From the NCBI GenBank assembly GCA_013177825.1, contig JABLXX010000007.1:1-64000 (forward strand): DNA of 64,000 bases, written 5' to 3'. The notes under the pieces were generated by a model, which was not told the DNA's origin, ran no database searches, and saw nothing but the letters and a program-made list of their open reading frames with translations. The stretch comes from Syntrophaceae bacterium (lineage in GTDB: Bacteria > Desulfobacterota > Syntrophia > Syntrophales > PHBD01). Below are positions 8,616 to 17,115 of the stretch, one piece after another. Each line of letters starts with the position of its first letter. The stretch's first letter is position 1. Made by a program: the position numbers and the translations under genes.

Positions 8616-8652
8616 GAAAAAGGGGACGGATCGGTACTCCGTCCCCTTTTTC
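8616..8652. terminator. bidirectional terminator-like palindrome after sufB
   Basis: GGGGACGGA (8622-8630) pairs with TCCGTCCCC (8638-8646), with A5 before and T5 after the stem. The flanking A and T tracts make it the most terminator-like copy of the repeat family. Confidence 0.65.
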
Positions 8653-8706
8653 ACGGTCCAAACGGCAAAAAACAGGTCCGGCGCATTCCCGACACCCTTT
8701 ATCTTC

Positions 8707-8787
8707 TTGAAATTCCGATAGATACATATTATACAAAGGCCGTTGTGAATCCTCTGATTCCGCATGCTGCACCGGCTTCGGAATCAG
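8707..8787 (+). promoter_or_regulatory. putative sigma-70 promoter and leader hairpin of the acetate kinase fusion gene
   Basis: TTGAAA (8707-8712) and TATACA (8730-8735) are 17 bases apart. Downstream, CTGATTCCG (8754-8762) pairs perfectly with CGGAATCAG (8779-8787) across a 16-base loop. The leader to the start at 8841 would be about 100 bases. The rest of 8551-8840 holds the sufB palindrome and no gene. Confidence 0.45.
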
Positions 8788-8840
8788 CGCCGTCAGGAAA
8801 CCCCCGACCGATCTCCCGAACCGGGAAAGGAGCGGATGCC

Positions 8841-11171
8841 ATGGACCTTGCCCCGTTTCTCAAGAGTGTCGACATTCTTTCCGATCTGGCCGATACCGAA
8901 ATCGCCCTTCTGGCCGAAAACGCCCAGTACCTGGAATTCACGGACGGCGCCCCGATTATCCGGCTGGGAGAGATCGGCCGCTACCTCTGGATCGTCTACG
9001 AAGGGGAGGTGGAGGTCACCCTCCCCTGCCCCGACGGTACGGAAAAGCCCATCGCCGCCCTGGAGCGGGGGGCCGTCCTCGGGGAGATGTCCATCATGAC
9101 GGGAGAGCCGGCTATGGCCAGCGTCGTTTCCGGCTGGTCGTCGAAGCTCCTCCGCATCCCCCGGGAGATCGTCTCCCGGGTCGTGGCGACCAATCCCAAA
9201 ACCCTGGGGAAGATCACCAAGATCATCACCCGGCGACTTCTCGCGGACGAGCGGATCCTGGCGGAGCGGGAAAAGGCCTGCGTCGCCCTGCGGGAAAACA
9301 CCGACCCTTACGACCTGAATTTCTCTTCCGTTTCCGCACCAATGAAGATCCTGGTCGTGAACAGCGGCAGCTCCTCCCTGAAATACTCGCTTTTCGACAC
9401 GGCCAAACCGGCCCCCCTCCTGGAAGGGGCCGTTGAGAAGATCGGCTCCGGCGAGGCGGTCCATCATTTACGGACCCCGGAGACCCGGAAGGATCTGCCC
9501 GCCGCGGGGATCGCCACGGTCGGAGACGCCCTCGCGGTCATGCTCGGCGCGCTGACGGACCCCGAGATCAAGACCCTGGGATCCCTGAACGGGATCGATG
9601 CGGTGGGACACCGGGTCGTCCATGGGGGAAAACGGTTCTCCAGCTCCACCGTCATCAGCGACGAGGTGAAGGAAGCCATCCGCTCCTACATCCCCATCGC
9701 ACCTCTCCACAACCCGTTCAACATCGAAGGGATCGAGGCCCTGGAGAAGCTGCTGCCGGCAGTCCCCCAGGTGGCCGTTTTCGATACGTCGTTCCATCAG
9801 ACCATGCCCGATACCGCCGCCACCTACGCCATTCCCTTCGCGGTCGGCGAGGAGGAACAGATCCGCCGCTACGGGTTCCATGGAACGAACCACCGCTTCG
9901 TCGCCATGAGCGCTGCGACCTTTCTCAAGCGGCCCGTCGGGGAACTGAAGATCATCTCCTGCCACCTGGGAAGCGGCGCCTCGGTCTGCGCCATCGATCA
10001 CGGCCGGAGCATCGACACGAGCATGGGCATGACGCCGCTGGAGGGGCTCATCATGGGCACCCGGGCCGGGGACCTCGATCCCGGGGCGATCCTTCACCTG
10101 ATGCGGCACCGGGGCATGACCCTCGAAGAGGTGGACCGGATGCTCAACAAGGAGAGCGGCCTCAAGGGAATCAGCGGCAGAAGCAACGACATGCGGGAGG
10201 TCCTGCAGGGGGCGGAGGCGGAGGATCCACACTGCAAGCTTGCTGTCAGCGCCTTCTGCTACCGCCTTCGGAAGTACATCGGATCCTACGTCGCCGCCCT
10301 GGGGGGGCTGGACGTCCTGATCTTCACCGGCGGCATCGGGGAAAACTCGCCGGAGATCCGGGCCCGGGTATGCCAGGGACTGGAAACGTTCGGCATCGAC
10401 CTTTCCGACGAGCTGAACCGTACGGCCAGGGCGGGCCGCGGGCAGCCCGCCGATATCTCCGACCCCGAATCGAAGGTGCGAGTCCTGATCGTACCGGCGG
10501 ACGAGGAGCGGATGATCGCCCGGGAGACCGTCCATGCCCTCGGCCGGGTGGTCTCACAGGAGACCATCGAGAAATTCCGCTCCCGGGGCATCCCCCTGTC
10601 CACATCGGCCCACCACGTCCATCTCTGCCGGGCGGACTTCGATGTTCTCTTCGGCCCCGGCGGGGACCTGACGCCGCGCACGGAGCTGAGCCAGCCGGGC
10701 CAGTTCGCCGCCGTGGAGACGGTGAATCTCGTCGGCCCCAAGGGGCGGATCGAGAAGGTCCGCATTCTGGGCCCCCTGCGCAAGGAATCCCAGGTGGAGG
10801 TCTCCCGGACCGAACAGTTCAAGCTCGGCATCGATGCACCCATCCGCGATTCCGGAGACCTGGAGGGCACGCCGGGGATCGTCATCGAAGGGGAGAAGGG
10901 CACGGTCCGGCTTGAGAAGGGCGTGATTTCAGCAAAGCGCCACATTCACATGTCCCCCGAGGAGGCTCTGAACCTGGGGCTGCGAGACCGGGACGTCGTG
11001 ATGGTGAAGGTCAAGGGCGTCCGGGAACTTATTTTCGGCGACGTCCTCGTCCGCGTTCATCCGACGTACCGGATGGACATGCACCTCGACACGGACGAGG
11101 CCAACGCCGCCCAGATCTCCGCCGGCGCCACGGGCTTCATCGAGGCCATCCAGCACCGGAACTTCATGTAG
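8841..11171 (+). CDS. cNMP-binding-like domain - acetate kinase - PduL phosphotransacetylase fusion
   Basis: One 776-residue protein with three domains. Residues 1-150 form a cyclic-nucleotide-binding-like beta-roll (GEVEVTL, GEMSIMTGEPAMASVV). Residues 168-567 are a full acetate kinase with VNSGSSSLKYS, GHRVVHGG, FDTSFHQTMP, YGFHGTNH, GTRAGDLDPG and TGGIGENSPEIR. Residues 583-776 are a full PduL phosphotransacylase with the His motifs HHVHL and RHIHMSPEEA and the terminal HLDTDEANA. It could turn acetyl-CoA into acetate and ATP within one chain. ATG 8841 has AAAGGAG upstream. No ribosome site precedes Met168 or the PduL part, so separate translation is unlikely. The sensor domain lacks the canonical phosphate-binding Arg. 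Confidence 0.92.
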   Translation: MDLAPFLKSVDILSDLADTEIALLAENAQYLEFTDGAPIIRLGEIGRYLWIVYEGEVEVTLPCPDGTEKPIAALERGAVLGEMSIMTGEPAMASVVSGWSSKLLRIPREIVSRVVATNPKTLGKITKIITRRLLADERILAEREKACVALRENTDPYDLNFSSVSAPMKILVVNSGSSSLKYSLFDTAKPAPLLEGAVEKIGSGEAVHHLRTPETRKDLPAAGIATVGDALAVMLGALTDPEIKTLGSLNGIDAVGHRVVHGGKRFSSSTVISDEVKEAIRSYIPIAPLHNPFNIEGIEALEKLLPAVPQVAVFDTSFHQTMPDTAATYAIPFAVGEEEQIRRYGFHGTNHRFVAMSAATFLKRPVGELKIISCHLGSGASVCAIDHGRSIDTSMGMTPLEGLIMGTRAGDLDPGAILHLMRHRGMTLEEVDRMLNKESGLKGISGRSNDMREVLQGAEAEDPHCKLAVSAFCYRLRKYIGSYVAALGGLDVLIFTGGIGENSPEIRARVCQGLETFGIDLSDELNRTARAGRGQPADISDPESKVRVLIVPADEERMIARETVHALGRVVSQETIEKFRSRGIPLSTSAHHVHLCRADFDVLFGPGGDLTPRTELSQPGQFAAVETVNLVGPKGRIEKVRILGPLRKESQVEVSRTEQFKLGIDAPIRDSGDLEGTPGIVIEGEKGTVRLEKGVISAKRHIHMSPEEALNLGLRDRDVVMVKVKGVRELIFGDVLVRVHPTYRMDMHLDTDEANAAQISAGATGFIEAIQHRNFM

Positions 11172-11178
11172 GGAGCGC

Positions 11179-11952
11179 ATGCCCCGAACAGCCCGTACGA
11201 GAGCCCTGGCAGCACTGCTGATTTTCCTGATCCTGACAGTGGCCGGCGAGTCGGCACCGGATGCGCCCCTCAGTAAAGGCCCTCTCGCCTCTTCTCGCCA
11301 GGCCATCCTCGTGGTGGCGGAAGGCTGGGACAGTCCGCAGGCGGAACTGACGCTCTTCGAGCGTGAAGGACCGGGAGATACCTGGCGGCCCGCCGCAGCG
11401 GCGGCGCCGGCCCTGCTAGGCCGCAGCGGACTTGGCTGGGGCGCGGGCTTCGACGGGGAGGCAAACCCCGCGGACCCGCGAAAACAGGAAGGCGACGGCC
11501 GGGCTCCCGCCGGCGTTTTCCGCATCGGCACCGCCTTCGGCTATGCCGCCGGTGATGAGGCCGCCTTTCTCAAACTTCCCTACATCGCCTCCCGGGAAGG
11601 CTGGGAGTGCGTGGACGATATCCATTCCGCCCACTACAACCGTCTGGCCAGGAAATTTGAAACGGCCCGGCCGGACTGGAACAGCTCCGAACAGATGGTC
11701 CTCCCGGACCACCGCTACCGCTGGGGCGCCCTCATCGAATACAATGCCGACCCACCCCGGCCCGGTCGCGGCTCCTGCATTTTTCTCCACATCTGGCTCG
11801 ACCCGTCCAGCCCGACATCGGGCTGCACGGCCCTCGATGAATCCAGCCTCCTGCAAATCCTCCGCCGCCTCCGGCCGGAGACAAATCCCGTCCTGATCCA
11901 GCTTCCCCGCCACGAATACGAGCGGCACCGGCAGGCCTGGGGCCTCCCCTGA
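11179..11952 (+). CDS. L,D-transpeptidase family protein (YkuD fold)
   Basis: A 257-residue exported protein with an N-terminal signal segment (residues 8-22, ALAALLIFLILTVAG). The segment GDGRAPAGVFRIGTAFGY and the catalytic HIWLDPSSPTSGCTAL, with His and Cys, mark the COG3786-like YkuD family that cross-links or modifies peptidoglycan. It starts 7 bases after the acetate kinase fusion, so the two are probably cotranscribed although functionally unrelated. The gene ends convergently with the SGNH hydrolase gene. Confidence 0.78.
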   Translation: MPRTARTRALAALLIFLILTVAGESAPDAPLSKGPLASSRQAILVVAEGWDSPQAELTLFEREGPGDTWRPAAAAAPALLGRSGLGWGAGFDGEANPADPRKQEGDGRAPAGVFRIGTAFGYAAGDEAAFLKLPYIASREGWECVDDIHSAHYNRLARKFETARPDWNSSEQMVLPDHRYRWGALIEYNADPPRPGRGSCIFLHIWLDPSSPTSGCTALDESSLLQILRRLRPETNPVLIQLPRHEYERHRQAWGLP

Positions 11953-12031
11953 AGCCCGTCCTTCCGGGAATATCGTAAACTGTCCGCCATATCGATCTTT
12001 CCGGCACCTCAAGTCGATGAGGAGAAATGCG

Positions 12032-12727
12032 TCATTGCAGTACGTATCCCTGCGTCGTCACATGACCGGCAACAACGTCATGCCAGATCGAATAGCCACG
12101 CCCGCTCAAATGCACCCCGTCGGTTGTGAGCTCGGAATCGAGAAGGCCGTCGGTTACGAAATGCGAATAGAGATCGATAAACTCCACATGGTAGCGGCTG
12201 CTCAGTTCCATCAGGGATTGATTCAACTGCAGCGCAGATTCGTTGTGATGGCCGTCGGCCGTCGGTAGAATGCTCTGGACAAAGATTTCCGCATGTGGAA
12301 GCCCGCTCTTCAGCCGTTGAATGATCGCCTCGTAGTTGGTGAGCGTTGTTACCGGGGGAACCTCTTCGCGGATGTCGTTGATTCCAATCTCGATGAAAAT
12401 TTTCGAAGGGTTGTGGCGAATCACCTCATCGAGGCGCTGGAGGACGCCGTAACTGAAATCGCCGCAAATCCCGCGATTCAGCACGGCAGGGTTTTGAAAG
12501 ACGGACAAATCGAAGAGCCCGGTCAGGCTGTCGCCCACGAAAATGACAGATCCATTCATTTTCTGGGATTTACTGAAAGAATGATACATGTTCTGCCAGT
12601 AGTTACTGTTGACGGCAGCCCTCACCTTACTTTCCGCCCTGAATGCATCATACTGTTTGCACCCCAGATAGACAAACAGCGGTACAATAATAATCAGGGA
12701 TAGAATCCATATGCGTATTTTTTTCAT
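12032..12727 (-). CDS. SGNH/GDSL hydrolase, membrane-anchored
   Basis: A 231-residue esterase/acyl hydrolase of the SGNH fold. Catalytic blocks are visible: FVGDSLTG (Ser), NRGICGD (Gly), IEIGINDI (Asn) and DGVHLSGRGY (Asp and His). Residues 5-22 are hydrophobic and followed by GC, so it is an anchored or possibly lipid-modified periplasmic protein. Relatives deacetylate or deacylate carbohydrates and lipids. Its codon use and upstream DNA are clearly more AT-rich than the rest of the window, which hints at acquisition from elsewhere. Confidence 0.8.
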   Translation of the reverse strand: MKKIRIWILSLIIIVPLFVYLGCKQYDAFRAESKVRAAVNSNYWQNMYHSFSKSQKMNGSVIFVGDSLTGLFDLSVFQNPAVLNRGICGDFSYGVLQRLDEVIRHNPSKIFIEIGINDIREEVPPVTTLTNYEAIIQRLKSGLPHAEIFVQSILPTADGHHNESALQLNQSLMELSSRYHVEFIDLYSHFVTDGLLDSELTTDGVHLSGRGYSIWHDVVAGHVTTQGYVLQ

Positions 12728-13129
12728 AATATTTTTATTTCAAAATCCTTTTTCAGCTTACTTGTATCTTAAGAGCTGGATAAAAGTTGTTTAAAGCCCT
12801 GTTCTCAATCGGCAGGCGAATGACTGCGAACTTTTTATTCGCATCAATAGTGACAGATTGAATATCCTGCGACGTATTTATTGATTATTTAGTGCAGTGA
12901 GAATTTTCTTAAGGAGGCAGAAGAAGAACAACAGAATTATAAGTACATGTCAAGGAGACAAAACAATAAGAATAGTAAAATTATTGAGATTAATGACCGT
13001 GGTATGTCAAGAATTGTAAAATATATATTCAGGATGAATTCTTTTGTAAATTTTTCTTGGGGAATTGGATGCACGACAACCCGAGCGGTTTAAAAATAGC
13101 GCGCCGGACATTGAATAAAGCCGAAGAAA
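12728..13129. other. AT-rich intergenic stretch
   Basis: About 400 bases with many A/T runs, unlike the GC-rich surroundings, between two minus-strand genes. It should hold the promoter of the SGNH hydrolase. An AAGGAGG at 12911 precedes an open frame without a good start codon. No recognisable gene or RNA was found. Confidence 0.6.
12947..13093 (+). CDS. possible small ORF or gene remnant (48 residues)
   Basis: ATG at 12947 opens 48 codons to TAA at 13093. The product is basic and Asn-rich (starting MSRRQNNKNSK) and I recognise no family. The frame stays open upstream through AAGGAGG at 12911 but lacks a start there. It could be chance in AT-rich DNA or the tail of a decayed gene. Confidence 0.15.
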   Translation: MSRRQNNKNSKIIEINDRGMSRIVKYIFRMNSFVNFSWGIGCTTTRAV

Positions 13130-14383
13130 TCAGATCGAACGGTCGTCTGCCAGAAAATCCATGCAGAGGATATATCGATGTCCGTTACTGCCCTGAAACA
13201 GATGGCTCAAGGTGATGCACAGGTTGCCCGTGGCGAAGGAGATGTAGTGGTCCGTTGTATATCTTTTCAGATCGGTGTTGATCAGCTGGAAATAGTATTC
13301 CTTGTAGGAAAGGTCCTCATGCTTCCTGGCCGCCTGAAACAGAGGATTGACATTCCTGTTGATGGATCCCTTCATGACCGTATCCGTCTGCTGAATCCCC
13401 CCGTCGTCCACGACATAAAGCGCATCGATGAAGTCGAATTGCGACATGGCTTCCCTGAGTTCACCTTCAAATGCCGCCGGCGGCTTTCCCTCCAGCCTCC
13501 GAATGACGCTCCGGGCCGCTTTCTGATAAAGCTTGTTCTGCAGACGGCGGGCCTTTACCATATCGATGCACTTGATTTTATAGTCGTTCGCGACATCCGT
13601 GAGTTTCTGTTCCGCCTCGTCCGGAACGAGAATGGTGCGGTCCCGGGGCCGGGCAAAGTAGTAGCCCTGAAACAGATCCGCACCGTACTCAAGGCAACGG
13701 ATGGCCTCCTCTCTCGTTTCCACTCCTTCGGCCAGGATCAGGGAACCGATGCTCTGCGACAGGTTGGCGAGGGATCGGAAGATCTCCTGTTTGAAGTAGT
13801 CAGCGGCGACCCCGCTGATGATGGAGCGGTCGACCTTGATGATATTGGGCCGCAGGAGGGAAATACGGTCGAAGTTGGAGTGTCCGGCTCCCACGTCATC
13901 CAGGGCGATGTTGAATCCGCATTCACCGTATGCTTTCACGAACCACAGCAGGGCGCCGGTGTCGGCTGTCCGGGATTCCACGAATTCGATCACGATATTG
14001 GCGGGCGGGATTCCGTTCCGAATGACCTGATTGAGAAAGTATCCCGATCCCACGGTCTCGGACGACAAAAACGATGTTTCCAGGTTGAGGAAAAGCAGAT
14101 AATTCTTTTTGTAATCAAGGAGTTTGCGGAAGGAGGCCAGGACCTTTTCCCTGCAGAGACGGTCAAACTCCAAAGTGAGACCGTGGCGCCGTGCGGCGTC
14201 GAACAGGGACAGAGGCGGCAGGATGCGGCCGTCCGGGGACAGGCCGCGGATCAGTCCCTCGCATCCGATGACGGAATGATTGCGGGTCGACAGGATCTGC
14301 TGAAAATGGACGATGATCCCCTCGGCGGCGATGATCTCCTTCAGCTCTGACAGGGAAAGGGGCGCACTAGAGCAATTGGTCAA
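13130..14383 (-). CDS. EAL-domain cyclic-di-GMP phosphodiesterase with YkuI-like C-terminal domain
   Basis: A 417-residue cytosolic protein. Residues 15-260 form an EAL domain with EGLIRG in place of EAL, LNLE, IEFVES, ALDDVGAG, KVDRSI, AEGVE and LFQGYYFARP, so the metal and catalytic residues are largely kept and activity is plausible. Residues 290-417 resemble the PAS-like C-terminal domain of YkuI (LYVVDDGGIQQTDTV), a likely ligand sensor. No GGDEF domain is attached. It would lower c-di-GMP in response to an unknown signal. Confidence 0.82.
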   Translation of the reverse strand: MTNCSSAPLSLSELKEIIAAEGIIVHFQQILSTRNHSVIGCEGLIRGLSPDGRILPPLSLFDAARRHGLTLEFDRLCREKVLASFRKLLDYKKNYLLFLNLETSFLSSETVGSGYFLNQVIRNGIPPANIVIEFVESRTADTGALLWFVKAYGECGFNIALDDVGAGHSNFDRISLLRPNIIKVDRSIISGVAADYFKQEIFRSLANLSQSIGSLILAEGVETREEAIRCLEYGADLFQGYYFARPRDRTILVPDEAEQKLTDVANDYKIKCIDMVKARRLQNKLYQKAARSVIRRLEGKPPAAFEGELREAMSQFDFIDALYVVDDGGIQQTDTVMKGSINRNVNPLFQAARKHEDLSYKEYYFQLINTDLKRYTTDHYISFATGNLCITLSHLFQGSNGHRYILCMDFLADDRSI

Positions 14384-15055
14384 TGGAGCTCCTCGCAGTC
14401 AGCATGCCTTCTCGGGAGCATCCCCTCTCCGGTAGGACAACCCCTGAATTTTGTTTTATCGCAAGTTGAATACCAATCCGACACGCTGAACAATCATCCC
14501 GTATTCATTATAAAATTACAATATTTCTAGCCGGAGGGGAGGGAAGAAACGGGACAATTCCGGCCGATAGAAGGGTGGAAGGACAAATATGTGGAAACGG
14601 AGTCCGCCGGAGGTTCGTCCCGGACTGCCACCAAATAGCTCACTCTATTTCCTTCGCCTGAACCTCAGCGGTCTGCCCCATCGTTCCGCATGGAACATGA
14701 TCATCCCGATATCATGGGGCCGCATTTGGATCCTCCTCCCGCTGCCCCGTTTTCATTCTTGCCCGAGGCTGACGGCGTCCGGCGGCACTCACGGGGTGAC
14801 TCACGGCATGAAGCTGGCTGGCGGAGCCATGGCAAGCACCGGTCCGGTGCAGTGTTCCGTAAACAACCAGCGTAGCGGGACAGCGAATACATCCAACGTC
14901 GGTTCGAGCGGCCATCCCTCCTTGACTTTTGATTTACCGGGCATTTAAAGTCTTCCGGACCGCGGAAGCAAAACAATGTGAACAGAGCGGGCATGGAGCA
15001 GCATCCCCGGCTATATCCGGGACACACATCGCAGAAACGGATAAGGGAGTATCCT
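14384..15055. other. 670-base divergent intergenic region
   Basis: The region separates the EAL gene (minus) from the sigma-54 activator gene (plus). A TATAAT hexamer reads leftward at 14507-14512, and TTGTAA with GATGAT (spacer 17) is another leftward candidate. The open frame at 14589-14948 has no recognisable protein and lacks a ribosome site, so I read it as noncoding. Confidence 0.5.
14922..14949 (+). promoter_or_regulatory. putative sigma-70 promoter of the sigma-54 activator gene
   Basis: TTGACT (14922-14927) and TTTAAA (14944-14949) are separated by 16 bases. The leader to ATG 15056 would be about 100 bases. Confidence 0.4.
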
Positions 15056-16699
15056 ATGTATGTAACAGCTCGGGACAGCGCGCTGTACCTCAGAAGCATG
15101 TTTCGCCGGCAGATCGATTATTCCCTGGAGAGAAGCTGCGCCGTCGGCATCAATCAGAACATAAAAAAAGCCCCTGTAACATTCAGCAAAGAGTACATCA
15201 ACGACCGGTCCGAACAGGTGAGGAGACTCGTCGATGCGGCAACGCCCGTCCTGGAGCAATTCCACTCCATGCTCGAGCTGTCGCGCTTCGTGGTGGCCGT
15301 GGCCGACGAGAAAGCCGTCATCATCGCCGGCACGGGAAACAGCAGGTGGTCCGAGAGCGGGATGCGTTGCGGCTTCAATATCGGAACGAGCTGCAGCGAG
15401 GAATACATCGGGACCAACGCGATCGGGACCTCTCTTGCCACCGGCCAGCCCATGTGTGTCATCGGGGAGGAGAATTACATCAAGCAGTGGCAGGATTCGG
15501 CCAATGCGGCAACGGTGATCCGGGACCCCTTCACGGGGGAAGTTGCCGGTGCCGTGTGCCTGACCTGCTTCATCAAGCATTTTCACATATTTGCACTGGG
15601 CATCGTGCAGTCCATCGCCGGCATGATCGAAGAAAGACTGAGATACGCCCCGGCACCGGCCGTTCGAATGAACTGGACATCAAGGTCTTCCATCCCCTCC
15701 GTACCCCGAGCGGGCGCGAGAACCGCCGCAGGCGTTCGCTTTCCCGAAGGAGAAGACCCGTCCGCATGGACCCGGTTGCATCGCGAGTTCATATTCGGCT
15801 CCGCCGGCATCGGCAGGCTCCTCGGGAAGGCCCGGAAGGCCGCGCAATACGATTCGACCAAGCTGATCCTGGGAGAAAGCGGCGTGGGAAAGGAGATCCT
15901 AGCGGGTTATATTCATGAACACAGCCGGCGCAGGGATCTTCCGTTCGTGGCCGTCAACTGTGCGGCCATCCCGCCCGACCTGATGGCGAGCGAATTTTTC
16001 GGCTATGAGGCGGGAGCATTTACCGGGGCCAGGCGGGGAGGGAGCCCCGGCCGGTTCGAGCAGGCGGCGGGAGGATCCATCTATCTTGATGAAATCAGCG
16101 AAATGAGCATGAACCTTCAAGCTTACCTGCTGCGCGTCATCGAGGACAAGACGGTGACCCCCCTCGGCGGCGGCCGGCCGAAGCGGGTCGACGTCCAGAT
16201 CATCACCTCGACGAATCGGGACCTGAGGGAGATGGTGAAAGAAAAAAGCTTTCGGGGCGACCTGTACCATCGCCTCAACGTGATTTCGTTCCACATCCCG
16301 CCCCTGCGGGAGCGCCGGGAGGACATCCCCCGGCTGGTGAACCATTTCCTCCGGAAAATGAGCGACAGGCACGGAGGGGACATGAAGGAGATGTCGGGCC
16401 GGGCCATGGGAGCGCTGCTCGACTATCCCTGGCCCGGCAACGTGCGGGAACTGGAAAATGTGATCGAGACGGCCTGCATCTTCTCGGAAGGGCGGGTGAT
16501 CGAAGCCTGTGACCTCAGGGAGGACATCGCCGGCGGCCGCCACGCGGAATCGCCGGACTCCCTGGAGCTGCGCCGCATCCGGACCGCCCTCGGGACATGC
16601 CGGTGGAACCTCTCCCGCGCTTCCCGTTCGCTGGGAATGGCCCGCTCAACGCTGTACCGGAAGATGGCAAAGTACCGCCTTTCCAGGGAGAATGCGTAA
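15056..16699 (+). CDS. sigma-54-dependent activator with GAF-like sensor (AcoR type)
   Basis: A 547-residue enhancer-binding protein. Residues 60-210 form a GAF-like sensor as in AcoR/DhaR regulators (NIGTSCSEEYIGTNAIGT). The AAA+ domain has Walker A GESGVGKE, the sigma-54 contact loop EAGAFTGA, Walker B SIYLDEISEM and LYHRLNVISF with PPLRERREDI. The C-terminal Fis-type helix-turn-helix reads RASRSLGMARSTLYRKM. ATG 15056 follows AAGGGAG. Such proteins switch on sigma-54 promoters; rpoN is at 33890. The targets are unknown; the downstream convergent operon or hydrogen/acyl metabolism genes are candidates only by proximity. Confidence 0.88.
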   Translation: MYVTARDSALYLRSMFRRQIDYSLERSCAVGINQNIKKAPVTFSKEYINDRSEQVRRLVDAATPVLEQFHSMLELSRFVVAVADEKAVIIAGTGNSRWSESGMRCGFNIGTSCSEEYIGTNAIGTSLATGQPMCVIGEENYIKQWQDSANAATVIRDPFTGEVAGAVCLTCFIKHFHIFALGIVQSIAGMIEERLRYAPAPAVRMNWTSRSSIPSVPRAGARTAAGVRFPEGEDPSAWTRLHREFIFGSAGIGRLLGKARKAAQYDSTKLILGESGVGKEILAGYIHEHSRRRDLPFVAVNCAAIPPDLMASEFFGYEAGAFTGARRGGSPGRFEQAAGGSIYLDEISEMSMNLQAYLLRVIEDKTVTPLGGGRPKRVDVQIITSTNRDLREMVKEKSFRGDLYHRLNVISFHIPPLRERREDIPRLVNHFLRKMSDRHGGDMKEMSGRAMGALLDYPWPGNVRELENVIETACIFSEGRVIEACDLREDIAGGRHAESPDSLELRRIRTALGTCRWNLSRASRSLGMARSTLYRKMAKYRLSRENA

Positions 16700-16722
16700 C
16701 GGGGGAAAGGGACCCCGTTTTT
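16699..16722. terminator. intrinsic terminator between convergent genes
   Basis: ACGGGG (16699-16704) pairs with CCCCGT (16713-16718), followed by TTTT. It overlaps the stop of the activator gene and reaches the stop of the convergent DUF6285-like gene. Confidence 0.65.
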
Positions 16723-17114
16723 CAGCCTCCCGCGCCCACCGATTCCTCCAGGGCCTTCCGGTACCCGGAATACTCGGGATTGTCGATGGACAGCTGTGCC
16801 ATCGTCGTCTCGAACAGGTGTCGGAAAAGATCTCCTTCGCGGTCGTCCAGTTCGCCGTTCCGCAGGCGGCGGCACAATTCGTCATTCAGCTCCGGGACCC
16901 CGCCTTCGATACCGAGCAGCGAGCGGAGCCGCCCCTGTTCCTCGCTTGCGAATCCCGGGCCCAGCTGGAGTTCCCTCCGCACCAGCGCCAGGACGTTGAT
17001 GGCGACCCGCGTGTGAAAGGCCCGGTGCGAATCGACAACCTTCACGATTCTCTTTTCCAGAAATTCCTGAACGGCCTCCAGCAGCTCTAAAACGGTCGGT
17101 CGTGATGGAGCCAT
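16722..17114 (-). CDS. DUF6285-like small protein, LvaB-like partner of an APH-type kinase
   Basis: A 130-residue, largely helical protein beginning with RPTVLELLEAVQEFLE and containing HTRVAINVLALVRREL, a pattern I associate with DUF6285 proteins encoded next to aminoglycoside-phosphotransferase-like genes. It starts 2 bases from the end of such a kinase gene. In Pseudomonas putida levulinate breakdown, the 4-hydroxyacyl-CoA kinase LvaA needs the small partner LvaB, and this pair recalls that arrangement. No catalytic motif is visible, so a structural or accessory role is inferred. Confidence 0.6.
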   Translation of the reverse strand: MAPSRPTVLELLEAVQEFLEKRIVKVVDSHRAFHTRVAINVLALVRRELQLGPGFASEEQGRLRSLLGIEGGVPELNDELCRRLRNGELDDREGDLFRHLFETTMAQLSIDNPEYSGYRKALEESVGAGG

Positions 17115-17115
17115 G

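Noticed and set aside
9342-11171. Separate translation of the acetate kinase from Met168
   Set aside because: No Shine-Dalgarno-like sequence precedes ATG 9342 and the frame is continuous with the upstream domain.
14589-14948. 119-codon ORF in the intergenic region before the sigma-54 activator
   Set aside because: No ribosome site, no domain and low-complexity composition. A promoter-like TTGACT lies inside it.
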